From Chrysaora quinquecirrha (lineage: Eukaryota; Cnidaria; Scyphozoa; Semaeostomeae; Pelagiidae): a stretch of 64,000 nucleotides of DNA. Position 1 is the first letter of the stretch; each line of letters starts with the position of its first letter. Of the stretch, positions 35,601-47,724 are shown in pieces. The notes below the pieces were generated by a model. That model saw only the letters and a program-made list of their open reading frames with translations, did no database searches and was not told where the DNA came from. The stretch lies in contig JACTAT010000040.1 of assembly GCA_014526335.1 (NCBI GenBank), positions 1,000,119 to 1,064,118 on the forward strand, given 5' to 3'. The translations under genes and the position numbers were made by a program.

Positions 35601-38600
35601 ATGAAATTTTTTTACCCATTTATAGCAATATCTAAAATATTGGGGCTCAATTTTAGCGCCGTTTAGCACCTGAGGTAACCGTGAAAAGGCTTTTGCGCTA
35701 ATATCGAAACGCGTTGTATAAGCGATTTCCACCATTAAATTAACTCTAAATAAAAAACCTTTAGTCGGGTCTTCAGAAGTAACCCATTTTCAAAGTATTC
35801 TTAGATTAAACTACCCATTTATTATTATTTAACAAATTTATTATAAGAAACTTTAGTCTCTTACTTAAACTCTGATTTCTTGGGTTCGGTACTTTTTCTT
35901 ACTGTAGTATAGCTGCTTGCAGAATTTTTTAACTTGCAAAGAATAACGTCTATTCTTGATTGTTTATCAGATGTTGTTTATTGTGTACGCTTTATTTTGT
36001 GTTTTTAGTATTTAGTATTGTGTTTTTATGTCGATTCTTAACTTGGTCAATAGAAAAGCATTATTTTGGTTATGTTTCAGCCGTTCGTATCCTCGAAGTT
36101 CCGTTGCATCTGCGCGAAAATGTGCGTCCGGTCAATTATTGCTCTCAAACCGTAAAGCTGACTAGAGAATGAAAAGGAACTCCAGTTTGCCCAGTACAAT
36201 AAAACTGACTTGAGCATAGTCTTGAAAGCAGGAGAATCAAGGGCAAGCACTTAAACAGCGGAATAAAGTTGTGTTCTTTCCGTCGCATACTAGCTACAGC
36301 TACCACGAAATTAGATTTTTGAATCTTCATCAATAATTAATCTCTGTTTTCTGGAATTTTCACTCACCAGACTTTCTTTAGTACTTTCCAAAGGTGCTTT
36401 ATTGAGGGTGGTAAATGAGGGTTCAGGATCATGATTCACGGGGATAAAAATGTTTGCCATTCACGTCAAAGAAAGGCCTTTCACGTTTCACGAAGACCCT
36501 TTACCGCCTTCTTTCACGTTTGAAGATATAAAATGCGGTCAATCGCGTCTCACGAAGACCCTTTACCATCCTCTTCACGTTTCAAGATAAAGAATATATT
36601 CAATCACGTTGCACGAAATACCCTTTACCACCCTCTATTTGGAATCTAGTGTGTGTGTAACGCCCAAACTCACTCCGAAATTGACTCCCTGAAAGCCTTA
36701 GTTGCTTGGTAAAGTTATACTGTGGTTAATGTCGTGGTATGAGATCCAAAATGGGCCCAGAGCGATTCTTATAACTTTGGATAACATTGCATTAGATATC
36801 ATTTAAGCTATAGTCGCTATGTTCCACCTTTCATAACCTCTGTCAATAAGGTCTTGGAAAGCCGGTGGTAAGGTGCATTAAATTTCCAACAAATTGGCGG
36901 CGGAAAAAAACGTTGCCGCTATTCGAACAGAAAAGCCAATGGGTTACATTTTTAGCTACGCACTAGACTCATGGCACTCTTCAACTCAAGTCCCACCCAC
37001 TCTTTTCAAACAGCATCACTGATATTTCATACATTTTGAGTATCTTTGATCTGTGAGGGCTGGTCTTGAGTCAATAGTTGCTTGCTAAAAAAAATTTGAG
37101 CGCGCGAACAACACATCTGCTATCGACATCACCAGTCTTATGCAAGACTGCTAAGTTTTTATTCCGCATAAGCGTCACCAAGTGTTTTTACAATATATTC
37201 CCAATATTGAATTTTGTAGCCTCAACATTATCATCTACATAATACTGACTGGAACTTATTCCAGATAATGTGGTTTTAATAGCATTATGGTACTGTGCTA
37301 CAGTCATTCAATTTGCAAAATCTTTTAAGCTTTTTAGGAGAATCAATTATTCTTAAAGATATCTTGATTGGTGGTAGCCTTTGCATACTATATATAGACG
37401 ATTTACTATTTTCAAAACAATTTAGCTAAGCTAAGGTGCAGTGTCGTAGATATAGGGGGAAAGGGGTGGTTTCCCCTATTCTTGCTTCCCAAGGCCCTAG
37501 CTTTCTCTCACATTGAATTGAATTGATGTTGCTGTTGTTCGCTCGGTTAAAAAGTCTAGGTTGCCTCCTCCTCAAGCTTCCGTAAATTTCTTTGAAGTTG
37601 TACTGTCTGTCGGAAACTTCACACAGTTCGCGTTTTCCTTTCCGGGAGTATCTACCCGACATTTGCCCACCTCTGGTCCATGCAGTCTAAATACGTTTTT
37701 GAAACCTTGCGCGTTATGTATTAACGGATTTTTAGAAAATTCATCTGAAGAATTGTGGAAAGTCAAAATCGTTCTGTAGACGTAGACTTGTTGCTAAGTT
37801 TCTGCTATATGTGTTATTCTGTTATTCTTATCTGGCAGTGGCCTAGACATATTCCTTGAGTCGTTGTCATCGTTATTGAGTTGAATTGCCTGACGTACAA
37901 ACTATTTTCAACGATCTCGATTTAATCTCGGTCTCGCTTTGATGAGCGTTAACTTGGACTCGTGAAATAGGTCTAGCAGTGGCCACTGAAAATCCTCAAA
38001 AGGGTGCTAAACTATTAAGCGGGGAATGCTTATTAGGCAACTAAGAGTAGTGTAGCTACACATGAGCCTGAAATTTCCAGCTTTTGTCAGAGCTGTATCA
38101 GTTTTGTAACCGCGCAATGTAAACCACTGAAATCGAGCAAATAAGCAAGACATGTTCATTTGTTACTGCAGGTCAGAACCCCTGCAACTACAGAGTTGAT
38201 ATGATCCTGCAGTTAACGCTTAACGCTTAACTACCTTCCTTTCCTACTTCTTTCACTTTTATTTCAAAACTCTATGGTAGAAAATCTTTCTTTTCTATTT
38301 ATTCCTATATTCATAAATCTGCTTCATCTCTCTCGCTCGGACTAACATCTTATTAACATTCATTTTAGGGCTTTGCAAAGATAAGCTGTCTTCGTATATG
38401 TGTGGCTTTCTGGCTAAGCACAAAGCTTGTAAGGCAAATCCTGTAAGAATGGCTGTCTACTGCCCCAAAACATGCGGTTATTGTGGTGAGTTTTAAACCA
38501 ATTAAGTAATGCCCTTATACTGGCAATTATTAGACATTTTAAGTTTCATGGTCTCGAATAATATTAACAAGATCACAGATTTTGTTACAGAATCTGTTTT

Positions 38601-41600
38601 GCGTATGTAATTACATATCAAGTATGATTTAATTTAAAGGCGAATTCGATTTCGAGAACAATATAACTGGTACCTATGCATGAGGCAAGCGGTACATTCG
38701 TCAAAGTAGAAAATAGCTTAGTATAGTTAGTATAGTATAGTATATTATAGTATGGTATAGTATAGTGTAGTATAGTATAGTATGGTATGGTTTGGTTTGG
38801 TATGGTATAGTATAGTACAGTATAGGATTGTATAGTATAGTATGGTATAGTATAGTATAGTATAGTATAGTATAGTATAGTATAGTATAGTATAGTATAG
38901 TATAGGTATGGTATAGTATAGTATAGTAGGATAGTATAGTATAGTATAGTATAGTATAGTATAGTATAGTATAGTATAGTATAGTATAGTATAGTATAGT
39001 ATAGTATAGTATAGTATAGTATGGTGTGGTATAGTATAGTACAGTATAGGATAGTATAGTGTAGTATAGTATAGTATGGTATGGTATAGTATAGTACAGT
39101 GTAGGATAGTATAGTATAGTATAGTACAGTATAGTATAGTATGGTATGGTATAGTATAGTATAGTATAGTATAGTATAGTATGGTATAGTAAAGTAGTTT
39201 AGAATAGTGCAGTGTAGTGTAGTGTAGTATAGTATAGTAGAGTATAGTATAGTATAGTATAGAATAGCTAGTATAGTATATATAGTTTAGTATCGTCCTG
39301 TATAATATTGTGTACTGTGGTATTGCATAACCAGCCCCATTCTTGCGTCTTGAATGTAACGAATATCTTTTATTTCGTAGTACCAAAGCAAACATGCAAT
39401 ACAATGACTTGTCCACCGAGCCAAATTTGTGTAAATACAGAACAAGGAGCAAAATGCAAATGCCTTTTTGAATGCAAGACAAAGATGAATACTGGCAAAG
39501 TATGTGGGCAAAATGGCAAAACATACGATGATTTATGCGACCTTATAAATGATGGGTGTAGCAACGGAGATTATCTTATGGTCAAGCATTATGGGGAATG
39601 CGTTAAAACAAGTAAGTCAGAACGCTAACCACTGTTAATTCAACACTTATCACCATTATCATTATTAATACCCCCCTAATACCCTAATGATCATTAATTT
39701 ATTCATCAATCATCACAGTTATGATCACGATTATCATCGTTATGTAGGTGATCATCCTAAACGTTACGCCCGACGTTACGCCTATATCAATTCATTGTAT
39801 GCCTATATTTATTATTATTGATTGTTGAAATGAAATGTATATCTATACTCGTCCCATAACACGCATGTGCCGGCTGGTGTGCAGTAGGGTTGGAAGATAT
39901 TTCTGATTAGTGTTCAGTAGCGTAAAAAGAAAGTTCAAGATCCCTCTACGTACATATCATGATATCCATATTCTACTCTTGACATCCCTCCAATCTTCTG
40001 GAGAACAGCTCTATAACCTAGTGTGAAAGATTAGGTGCCGCTATACGGTCTTTGAAAGGTGGAGCAACCTCCACACTATGCAGCCGCGCCACTGCATCCC
40101 ATATGGTAAGTATAGAAAGTATTGTGATAAACTATACGCTGAAGTTTTCTCCACACTGCTGCATATTATCAAAAAACAGTGCATGACATTGTAAAGGATG
40201 ATGCTAACAAAATTGGTCTCATCTGAATGGTCAGTATCGTCATAAGCGTCAGCGAGATCGTGGTCGCCACATTCACTGTCATAGGTCTTGGCCACACGGT
40301 CGAGCATTTGTTTCTCAAAGTTTTGAAATTTGTTTGTCAAATGTTTGACCATTTCGTCACGACGCAAATCATTGATCGTCAAACAGTTTTCCCTTGTAGA
40401 GAGTTTCGAAATGTCAAGCAATTTTTAACGAGGTAGCAAACGGCAAAACATTGCTCATGAAGTAAATCTCAAACGTTTGACTTGCAATTTTTCATCGTTA
40501 TCCACGGCCTTACATTATTGTGTACAGCTTTAATATGGCCTTGACGCTATTAGTGGCAAGAATAGTGGCCATACACTCTTTTTTTTAATAAGCAACTGTT
40601 CAATAAGCAACCAGGGCTGAGATTGTGCTAAAATTTCTGGTGAAATAGCTTTCTTTATACTGTACATCCTTGCAAACTTGTCAGTTACATTGAGAAGCCA
40701 GAAAAGAGCCAAAATAAGAGGTTTTAGGGGGTACCAGGCATTCTGCGACGGCTGAAATCCTAGATATGTTAAGCAACTCTTGAGGGCTGGACCAAAGTCA
40801 AGTTGCTTATTGAAAAAAAAGTGTATTTAGTTTAGATGCATCTTTATAGATGTATTTTTTCGGCGAAAACAAATGTACGAATTTGTAGAGGATTTTGTCG
40901 TTTCTCTCCTGACGACACTATGACTAGTTCTTGCCTTTCACACATGGCTTCATGTATAGTTTCCTCTCCATTGCTATAAGCCATAGCTCTAAGATTTCTA
41001 AAAATCTTGTAATAGAGAACCTATCCATTGTTTTTTCACTTGTCATAATCCTGTTTTCTTATCTTATTGCAGCTGAATGCAAAGATAGCGAGAGGGAATC
41101 GAAAGAAGGACTATGCAAGCAGTGGGAAAAGTCAAATGCATGCTTCGATCACGCCTCCTTGATGAGAGAGTTTTGCCCCAAAACTTGTGGATTCTGCCGT
41201 AAGTCAAACTTCCTTGCCTTTGAATTCATCCATGTCTTTAAGGGCATCCACTAAAAAGTCATCAGAGACTGCACTCTGTCGTTAAGGGGAAGGTAAATTG
41301 GCGTGTTTTAGTGCCGGTCGCTAGGATTTCGGATCTAGATACACGAGACCTTGACGCAACCGTGGTTTGGTCACGACCGCAACCTGACAGAGTTCACTGA
41401 CACCAATTAGCTAGCTTAATTAGAGAAAGGTCCCACAGCTCCCTAAATTTTCTGTTTTTTTTTTGTATCGTTGTGAAATGCATATCTTTACTCTCTCGAG
41501 TTTGAAACGTCCTGTTTTCTCTCCCTTCGTTCTAGAACTTGTACATCTATCTTTTAATAACTGCTTTCTTAGATCACTATGCTTAGATCGCTTGGTGTTT

Positions 41601-44600
41601 TGGGTGATTGGTGTTGTTAGTACATATACATACAAGGAAACCTTAGTCCTTATTGTGTAGCAGATTTCAATTCCTCGTTTGCGTGGGTTACGGAATAGAC
41701 TTTAGTTTCAATGACAGTAGTTAATAGGTACGATTCGGCCAGTCTGTATGCAAGGGAAACTTTAGTCCTCTTTGTCCAGCAGATTTCAACCTAGGCATGT
41801 ATTTCGAATTAACCTTATCTCAATGACAGTATGCAGTGAATAGGTATGGATCGATAAGTCTTTTGAATGCTCTGCATGCAAGGAAAGTTTTAGTTCTTCA
41901 GGCCCGAAGGTCCTTGTCCTCAGTTGCTCTTCAGTCCAGTGACTATACCCTTTTCCTCAGTCCTGTAATGTCTTGCTGACTTAATTAGAACTTCTTCAAC
42001 ATTTGGTTACGTTTACCGATTATAGAAACTGTCTGATGACGAACTTTTAAATTTTTTAAGTTCTGCTGTGCAGCGCAGAAAATAACGCGATATATTGACC
42101 AAGGCAACACAACAACGTGCAAACGCAACAGAACAAATTCACTTTAAAACTATTCACCAGACCCCACAAGTCGAAACAAAAACAAAGGCTTCTTCATTCA
42201 TGCCTCGTCCTAATTGAAACAAATTTTCTTAGGATTAGCTATTCTTAATCTTTGATGCTAAAACCTTGAAGAATGTTCTTCATTTTAAACTTTTATTGCG
42301 AACAGCATATTGACATGTTTATTAGCAATGGCAGTACTGGCCTAATGCCAATTGGATGAAGAGACTTACAAAGTCTTAGCTGCTATTAGTGTTTAAGTCG
42401 ATAGAAAATGGCTAAAGTTACAATTGATAATAGAAGGTGGGGATAGATGCCACAAGTAATGTAATATTCTTGCGAAGTCTGTCTTCGCTTGTCTGCAGAT
42501 TAAGGATTTTATACCAGCAAAAATGTTGTAAATCGAACAAATTTATCATGTGGCAAACTGGTGATCAGGATGCTTGTTACGTAAAGATGAGATTTGTTGA
42601 GCTGAAAGACGATAAGTAGACTTTGAGTCTTGCAAATTCAAGAGAAACATATATATTTAGAATTGGTAGTAGGTAAAGAATTTATTATGATGAAATACAG
42701 CGACAGCTTAAGGCTTCTTAAGATATACTTCACCTATCTAATTGATTGATTAATACTCTTTGGGACTTATCAATTCATTTTTCGTTGTTGAAACAAGTTT
42801 TAAGTTTGCCTTTAGAGTTTAAGTCAAGCAAGAATTTCGTTAATCGCTTATGTGCAAAACAGCCTTGCCATTGATACCATTGCCTTTCTTCTTATTACAG
42901 CACTATGCTCTTGTTCTTGCATCTATCCACTCAAGAAAGCGGTGCCTGTCGCTCTCTGTCCTATTCAAGTATTTGGTCCTCTTTTCCCCCTTTTTACTTA
43001 GCAGGCTCTTGATTACACTCTTTTTTTTTAAAGAATACAGTCTATAAGAATATTCAGGCTAAAAGGGTGTACCCATTCCCAACCATTAAGACTGTGCTGC
43101 TCATACATCAGTAGCTCAGTGGCTACACGCTTTTTGTTTTACAAAGAACCTAGCTCAAGCTTGTTCCTTAAGTTCCTTTTTTCGGACTAAATTGTGGTAC
43201 CAAAAGTTCCTTATAGTTCCTTGATTTTAACTGCACAGTTTGACTAAAGCTTGAAACAATTCAAGGAAACATTTGATGCATGCATAAAATACAATTTTTG
43301 TAGCTTTTGACTACAACCGGCTTCTCAATTTATGATTGTTTGCAGTCATAAAAAAATATTCAAATACTGAAAAGTTCCCCAGTACCTTAAGTTCTTTAAA
43401 TTCTTCTGCCTTGTGCCTTCTTCATGCAGTTTCCTTACAAAATGGTTCTTTGCAAAGAGGCGTGTATCCGAACTTCGGTTTTAGCTATACCCTTATCCAA
43501 TGCAAATCAAAAATTGCTTGTCTCTTCCCAAAAACCACTGAAAGTTGTTGTTGCAAAACTGACTGACTTTTTAACTCTAACTGTTAATTTGATGAAGCTA
43601 TACTTGATAAGGAGAAATACCAGTTTTATATAAAAAATAAATCTCATAGTTGCATTTTGTTTGTCTGGTTACGGTTTAGCTGACTTTTCTTCTTTTTACA
43701 GGACAACAAATTGAGCCAAAGTGCAAGCAGTCAAAGTTTGGTTGCTGTTGGGATTCGCAAGGTGACGTAGCCGCGAAAGGAAAGTACGGACAAGGTTGCG
43801 GAGGTAACTGATGCATGTTCATATTTATATTCATGCTTCTGCTGATGTTCCATTGCGTGAGATTAGGCCTTGATTTCTTTCCCTGGGATTAGGGTTTGAA
43901 CAGGGATGCTGAAGGTGGATGGTTGCTCGGAGGAGCTGCCCCTCGCTCTTATAATAATCAGAATCACTGTTTGAGTAGCACAACATTATCAGTTTCAGAT
44001 ATAGATTATCATATACGACTACTGCATTCGACTAATGAACATTAACATAGAGATGCTAACAACTACTAACAATTGGCTAGACTACACAAATCCTGAGCTC
44101 AGTCTTCGTATCATTACGTCAATTTCCATAATCCTTAATTCTACTTCACTACACGTGTTACCTTTTGAGAGGAGTGGCAAGGGGACAAAACTACCCTTCC
44201 TTCTAAAACTGCATTTACCAACTTGATTTACCAACCACATTTACCTACTGCCTTAACCTACTGCATTAACCTTTGGTACTAATAAGATGATCATGCAGAT
44301 TTCTGACATAACAGCATAATTTAGGGCCTTTGGAAGCCCATTTATCGCCGAAACTGGGGTTGGGGCATATGAAAATTTTTGTCTTTTCCTTCTTTCACTT
44401 GCAAAATGACTTTGATGAATTTTTCACTATATAGTTTCTTTCACTTTGTAATTTGTGCCTGTTTACGATAATCAATGCATTGACTGAGCAATCGTCTAAA
44501 ATAGTCTTTGTCCCACATGTGTGTCCCCTTGTCCCTTAATATTGTCCCATTGTCCCTATCGAAGCTTTTTATGTTCTAATATAAAATAGAAACCAAAATT

Positions 44601-45375
44601 TCAACATCAAGCGTTGACAATATATTTAGATCAGTATGTATATTTTATATTATATTTCTAATCTCGCAGAATGTAAAGATCAAAGGTTTTGCAAATACTT
44701 CAGAAAAGCCTGTGGTGGAGTGGAAAACGGAAATGCAGCAACCATGAAAAAGCTGTGTCCAGAGACATGCCACTATTGCAGTAAGTATATCTTTTTGCAC
44801 CATTCTCCTCGTAGGGCCCCTAGACTTTTAATCAGGGCCAACAGATCGGTTTTAAAGTGTGTGGCTAACTCTAACCCACTTGGCGAGATATCTTAGCTAC
44901 TTATAAAATGCAAATTCAGCATGCCTAACGTATCATGATGAAATGAGTCAAACCTTTTGGTTGACAACTCGCTCTTTCCTCCTCCTCACTGTCTTCCTGT
45001 GCAGTGACAGTAGGGGCAGGTCATAATTGCCAATTGGATGCATCATGGTGAACTACCGCCATTATTTTGAAATGGTAATGTTAAGCCAGGAATAAACGAA
45101 AGCGAAGGAAAAATAATAATGCCTACTTGCTACCGACGTTTATACCCGTGAAATACTGCAATAGTCAATCATATTTCCTGTAAATGATATACGGTAAATA
45201 CGCACTACGAAACGCTACAAGACGAAATTTATTAAGTAAAATGGAGCGCCTATTTCTGTCCGGTACTTTGGTTCATTTTCCACTCCATAGTCTTCTGTAA
45301 TGTCTTCACAAGTAAAAGTAATGACTCTTGAAATTTCTTCCTCTTGCAGGACATGTTTCAAATAGATCTCCGTAA
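32630..45375 (+). CDS. Gene 3: secreted ShK / FS-Kazal / YGCC protein, paralogue of gene 1
   Basis: Exons 32630-32708, 38369-38485, 39381-39611, 41073-41198, 43702-43803, 44670-44780 and 45350-45375 sum to 792 nt (263 aa). All introns are phase 1 with GT-AG ends and the frame is open to TAA at 45373. Order: signal peptide ('IFTVVSLVFLSCFQEVLS'), ShK, FS/Kazal (10 cysteines), ShK, YGCC, ShK, then a short tail HVSNRSP. This equals modules ShK3 to ShK5 of gene 1 in the same order. No ShK module has the Lys-Tyr dyad of channel-blocking ShK toxins. It is likely secreted, with a protease-inhibitor, matrix or venom-auxiliary role unresolved. The 5.7-kb first intron could hide a short exon I did not see. 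Confidence 0.85.
34752..35102. mobile_element. MITE, 'AAGCAAC' family, copy 4
   Basis: 'TTTTAATAAGCAACCGCTCG' at the left and 'GGGGGCTGGATAAAATTCC' near the right end. The core matches the copy at 27769. It is in intron 1 of gene 3. Confidence 0.75.
36484..36645. repeat. Three-copy tandem repeat, about 60 bp
   Basis: 'CACGAAGACCCTTTACC' recurs twice, then as 'CACGAAATACCCTTTACC', each followed by 'TTCACGTTT' and 'AAGATA' words. Confidence 0.65.
38369..38485 (+). CDS. Gene 3 exon: ShK module 1
   Basis: 117 nt, phase 1-1, acceptor CATTCATTTTAG, donor GTGAGT. Six cysteines, 'LCKDKLSSYMC' to 'CPKTCGYC'. Confidence 0.86.
38700..39292. repeat. (TATAG)n pentanucleotide microsatellite, about 590 bp
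   Basis: Nearly pure AGTAT units with TATGG variants, in the intron just before the FS/Kazal exon of gene 3. A 259-codon open frame on the minus strand is an artefact of the five-base period (Tyr/Leu/Ile/Thr only). Confidence 0.97.
39381..39611 (+). CDS. Gene 3 exon: FS/Kazal-type module
   Basis: 231 nt (77 codons), phase 1-1. Ten cysteines in the same frame as the gene 1 module: 'CNTMTCPPSQIC', then 'VCGQNGKTYDDLC' and closing 'YGEC'. Confidence 0.88.
40572..40825. mobile_element. MITE, 'AAGCAAC' family, copy 5 (short)
   Basis: 'TACACTCTTTTTTTTAATAAG' type left end and '...TTGCTTATTGAAAAAAAAGTG' right end, flanked by TA. The core is shortened. Confidence 0.75.
41073..41198 (+). CDS. Gene 3 exon: ShK module 2
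   Basis: 126 nt, phase 1-1, acceptor TATCTTATTGCAG, donor GTAAGT. Six cysteines, 'ECKDSERESKEGLC' to 'CPKTCGFC'. Confidence 0.87.
43014..43071. mobile_element. Minimal 'AAGAATA'-family element, 58 bp
   Basis: 'TACACTCTTTTTTTTTAAAG' followed within 58 bp by 'TATTCAGGCTAAAAGGGTGTA'. It is almost only terminal sequence. Confidence 0.5.
43702..43803 (+). CDS. Gene 3 exon: YGCC-type module
   Basis: 102 nt, phase 1-1. 'CKQSKFGCCWD' with a final 'GQGC'; the loop is two residues longer than in gene 1 and Tyr is replaced by Phe. Confidence 0.8.
44670..44780 (+). CDS. Gene 3 exon: ShK module 3
   Basis: 111 nt, phase 1-1. 'ECKDQRFCKYFRKACGG' to 'CPETCHYC', closest in layout to the terminal ShK of gene 1 ('ACGE...CPLTCYYC'). 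Confidence 0.86.
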
Positions 45376-46477
45376 AGGCTTACAGTTTCAGAAGACCGAA
45401 TGAAAACATAGTGTATAAAATTTCATTTGAAGGGCTGGAGCTTTCTACTGGTTCATTGGCCTGACGATGGTACAAAGCATAAGTATGGCTGTCAACGAGT
45501 TAAGTAGAGTTATATGGTATACACAAAATGAAACTTTACAGCAAGTCTCTTGTAAGTTGTAATGAAGTAAGTGTGAGATTGACCCTCCTGGTAAAAGAAG
45601 TCAGGTTATCTAGTAGATTTTACAGGGTTTATCAAAGTGATTTCAAAGCTTAAGGCCAAGTTTATACGAGAGAAACTGGCTAGGCTCTGACCCGATCCAG
45701 GTCCAGTTCTGTTCAAACTTCTTCTTTTTATCACAGGATTTAGGATTAATTCATTCACTTTCAGTCACGTTTCGTATCCGTACCAATTCGAAGCCGACCC
45801 AAAACGTTAACATCGGCCTGAATACGGGATCTATAAAGGGGCGGAGACGAGCTGGTTCTACTTCTGACCAGATCATTACTTACTTGCTCAGAAAAATACG
45901 GATCCAAGCCATGTAAACAGAAGGCATTTTTGAACCAAAAGTGGCTGTGGATGATCGGACCCCCATCTAGTTACTCAACGTTTAAACGGGGGTTTAAGAC
46001 CTGCGTGCAGTCTAAACTTTTGAAACCTTGATGGTAATCCAATGCTACAGCCCTGATTAAGCCAGTTATAAATCCAGATACTCTACTTTGTAAACAGTTC
46101 AATCTCCACCTTTTCGCACTTGTATATCTATTTCTTGGTTATGTAGCTAGTTTCGCAAAAAGGGATGTTTGCATTACGTTCTATATGTAGCTAATAAGTC
46201 CATTTGGTAGATTCAATGTCGTCCCAGTTATTTTTTAAGTTTTCTTGCTTCAAGCCCTCTTCAAGTCCTCCTTGCTTCTTTCTTCACCCTAGCATTAGCA
46301 TGAGTGTCTCAGCTACTGATGGCTCTGAGGCCCTTATAGAAGCTTCAGTATCTGTTAAATGTTCTTTCTGTAAAATCAGAGAATAACTTGTGTATGTAAC
46401 TTTGAAGAATTATTCTCTCATTTTGGTTATTGAACGTACTAGTAAGATAATTATACACTGTATGTTATGTAAAAATT

Positions 46478-46483
46478 AATAAA
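46478..46483 (+). terminator. Candidate poly(A) signal of gene 3
   Basis: AATAAA about 1.1 kb beyond the stop in AT-rich sequence; it would imply a long 3' UTR. Confidence 0.35.
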
Positions 46484-47055
46484 ATTGTGTGTATTAACGT
46501 ATATTAAGATATGATAGTCACAAAGATATTATTGTTATTATTTATTTAGAATAAAATTCGATTTGAATTCAAAATGTTACTTTAAGGGTTTGTCTTTTCC
46601 AGTCTATTCTTTGAATCATTCTCTGAATTTATACCTGGCTTCCAAAAACTTGGTTTGAACATTTACATTTTGCATTTGCAAGCATCCAGAGTAGCGCAAC
46701 TAGCGATTTGTGAGCAAATTGTTGAACGAAGGCTCTTGCAGTCAAGGCAGAGGGACAATTCACTCCCTGGAAATCTCGTGCCGTTTTTAAATGCTATTAT
46801 ATCTTGTTTCCATTGCTTATAATGCAAAAAATTAATACGCTTTGGCCTTTCGCTGATCGCTTGCGATGCCTTACCTGGATCCCACCCGGTGCCTTAATCA
46901 CCAAATAATAATCCAGAAGTACAGTTCAGGAGTATGTTCTGAAAGATCTTGTTCCGTTTTGGCTTGCTAGAGGTGCTTTTCATCACTTGCTGACTGGGCG
47001 ACAAAATTAGTGAGAGAGAAGATGTAGAAACTTGTTACTTAGTGAGTTGCTATTT

Positions 47056-47116
47056 CGTTAGTTTGTTAGTTAATTAGTTAGTTAGTTGGTTAGTTAGTTG
47101 GACAGTTAGTTAGTTG

Positions 47117-47148
<32 letters not shown>

Positions 47149-47181
47149 TTTAGTTAGTTAGTTAGTTAGTTAGATAGTTAC

Positions 47182-47212
<31 letters not shown>

Positions 47213-47270
47213 CGTTAGTTAGTTAGTTAGTTAGTTATTTAGTTAGTTAGTTAGTTAGTTAGATAGTTAC

Positions 47271-47322
<52 letters not shown>

Positions 47323-47328
47323 TAGTTA
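47056..47328. repeat. (TTAG)n tetranucleotide microsatellite
   Basis: Runs of GTTAGTTAG with a few interruptions; the block ending 'TAGATAGTTACTATAG' occurs twice. Confidence 0.95.
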
Positions 47329-47724
47329 GTTTTGGCTACTAACTTACCTAGTTGCATCCTAAATGTGGGCGACATAAGAAGCCTTTATACCTGTTTGATT
47401 TGTTTGTTAGCTACTTAGTCAATTGTCGCCGTCGTACTTGTTTTAGAAATTAGTTAATTGCGTTGGTAAGTTTTTGCGTAGTGGTTATTTGGCTGGTTGG
47501 CTGAGGGATGGGGCAAGCAATGGGGCAAAGATTGATGAGATTGAATAATTAAACAATAGGCAGTGCTAAATGAAGATTGAGGCTGTGAAAGCAACAACAA
47601 CAACAAGGAGCTGACAGAGGGCAAACACACGGGCCTAGCTTGCCCAGCTAGCTGTAAGATAAAATCAATCTGAAAAGAGAATACTTAATTGTGTGTTAAT
47701 TCTGATTTCAAAAGAGAATAAACG

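Larger units (their letters stand above)
45376..47724. other. Spacer between gene 3 and ROGDI
   Basis: Probable 3' UTR of gene 3, then unannotated AT-rich sequence and a (TTAG)n microsatellite at about 47056-47328. No TATA box was recognised before ROGDI. Confidence 0.5.

Noticed and set aside
38170..38235. Possible extra exon of gene 3 after 'TTACTGCAG' (reads QNPCNYRVDMILQ)
   Set aside because: No donor before the in-frame stop; cysteine pattern does not match any module.
38745..39524. 259-codon open frame on the minus strand
   Set aside because: Mostly the TATAG microsatellite read in a five-base cycle; composition is almost only Tyr, Leu, Ile and Thr.
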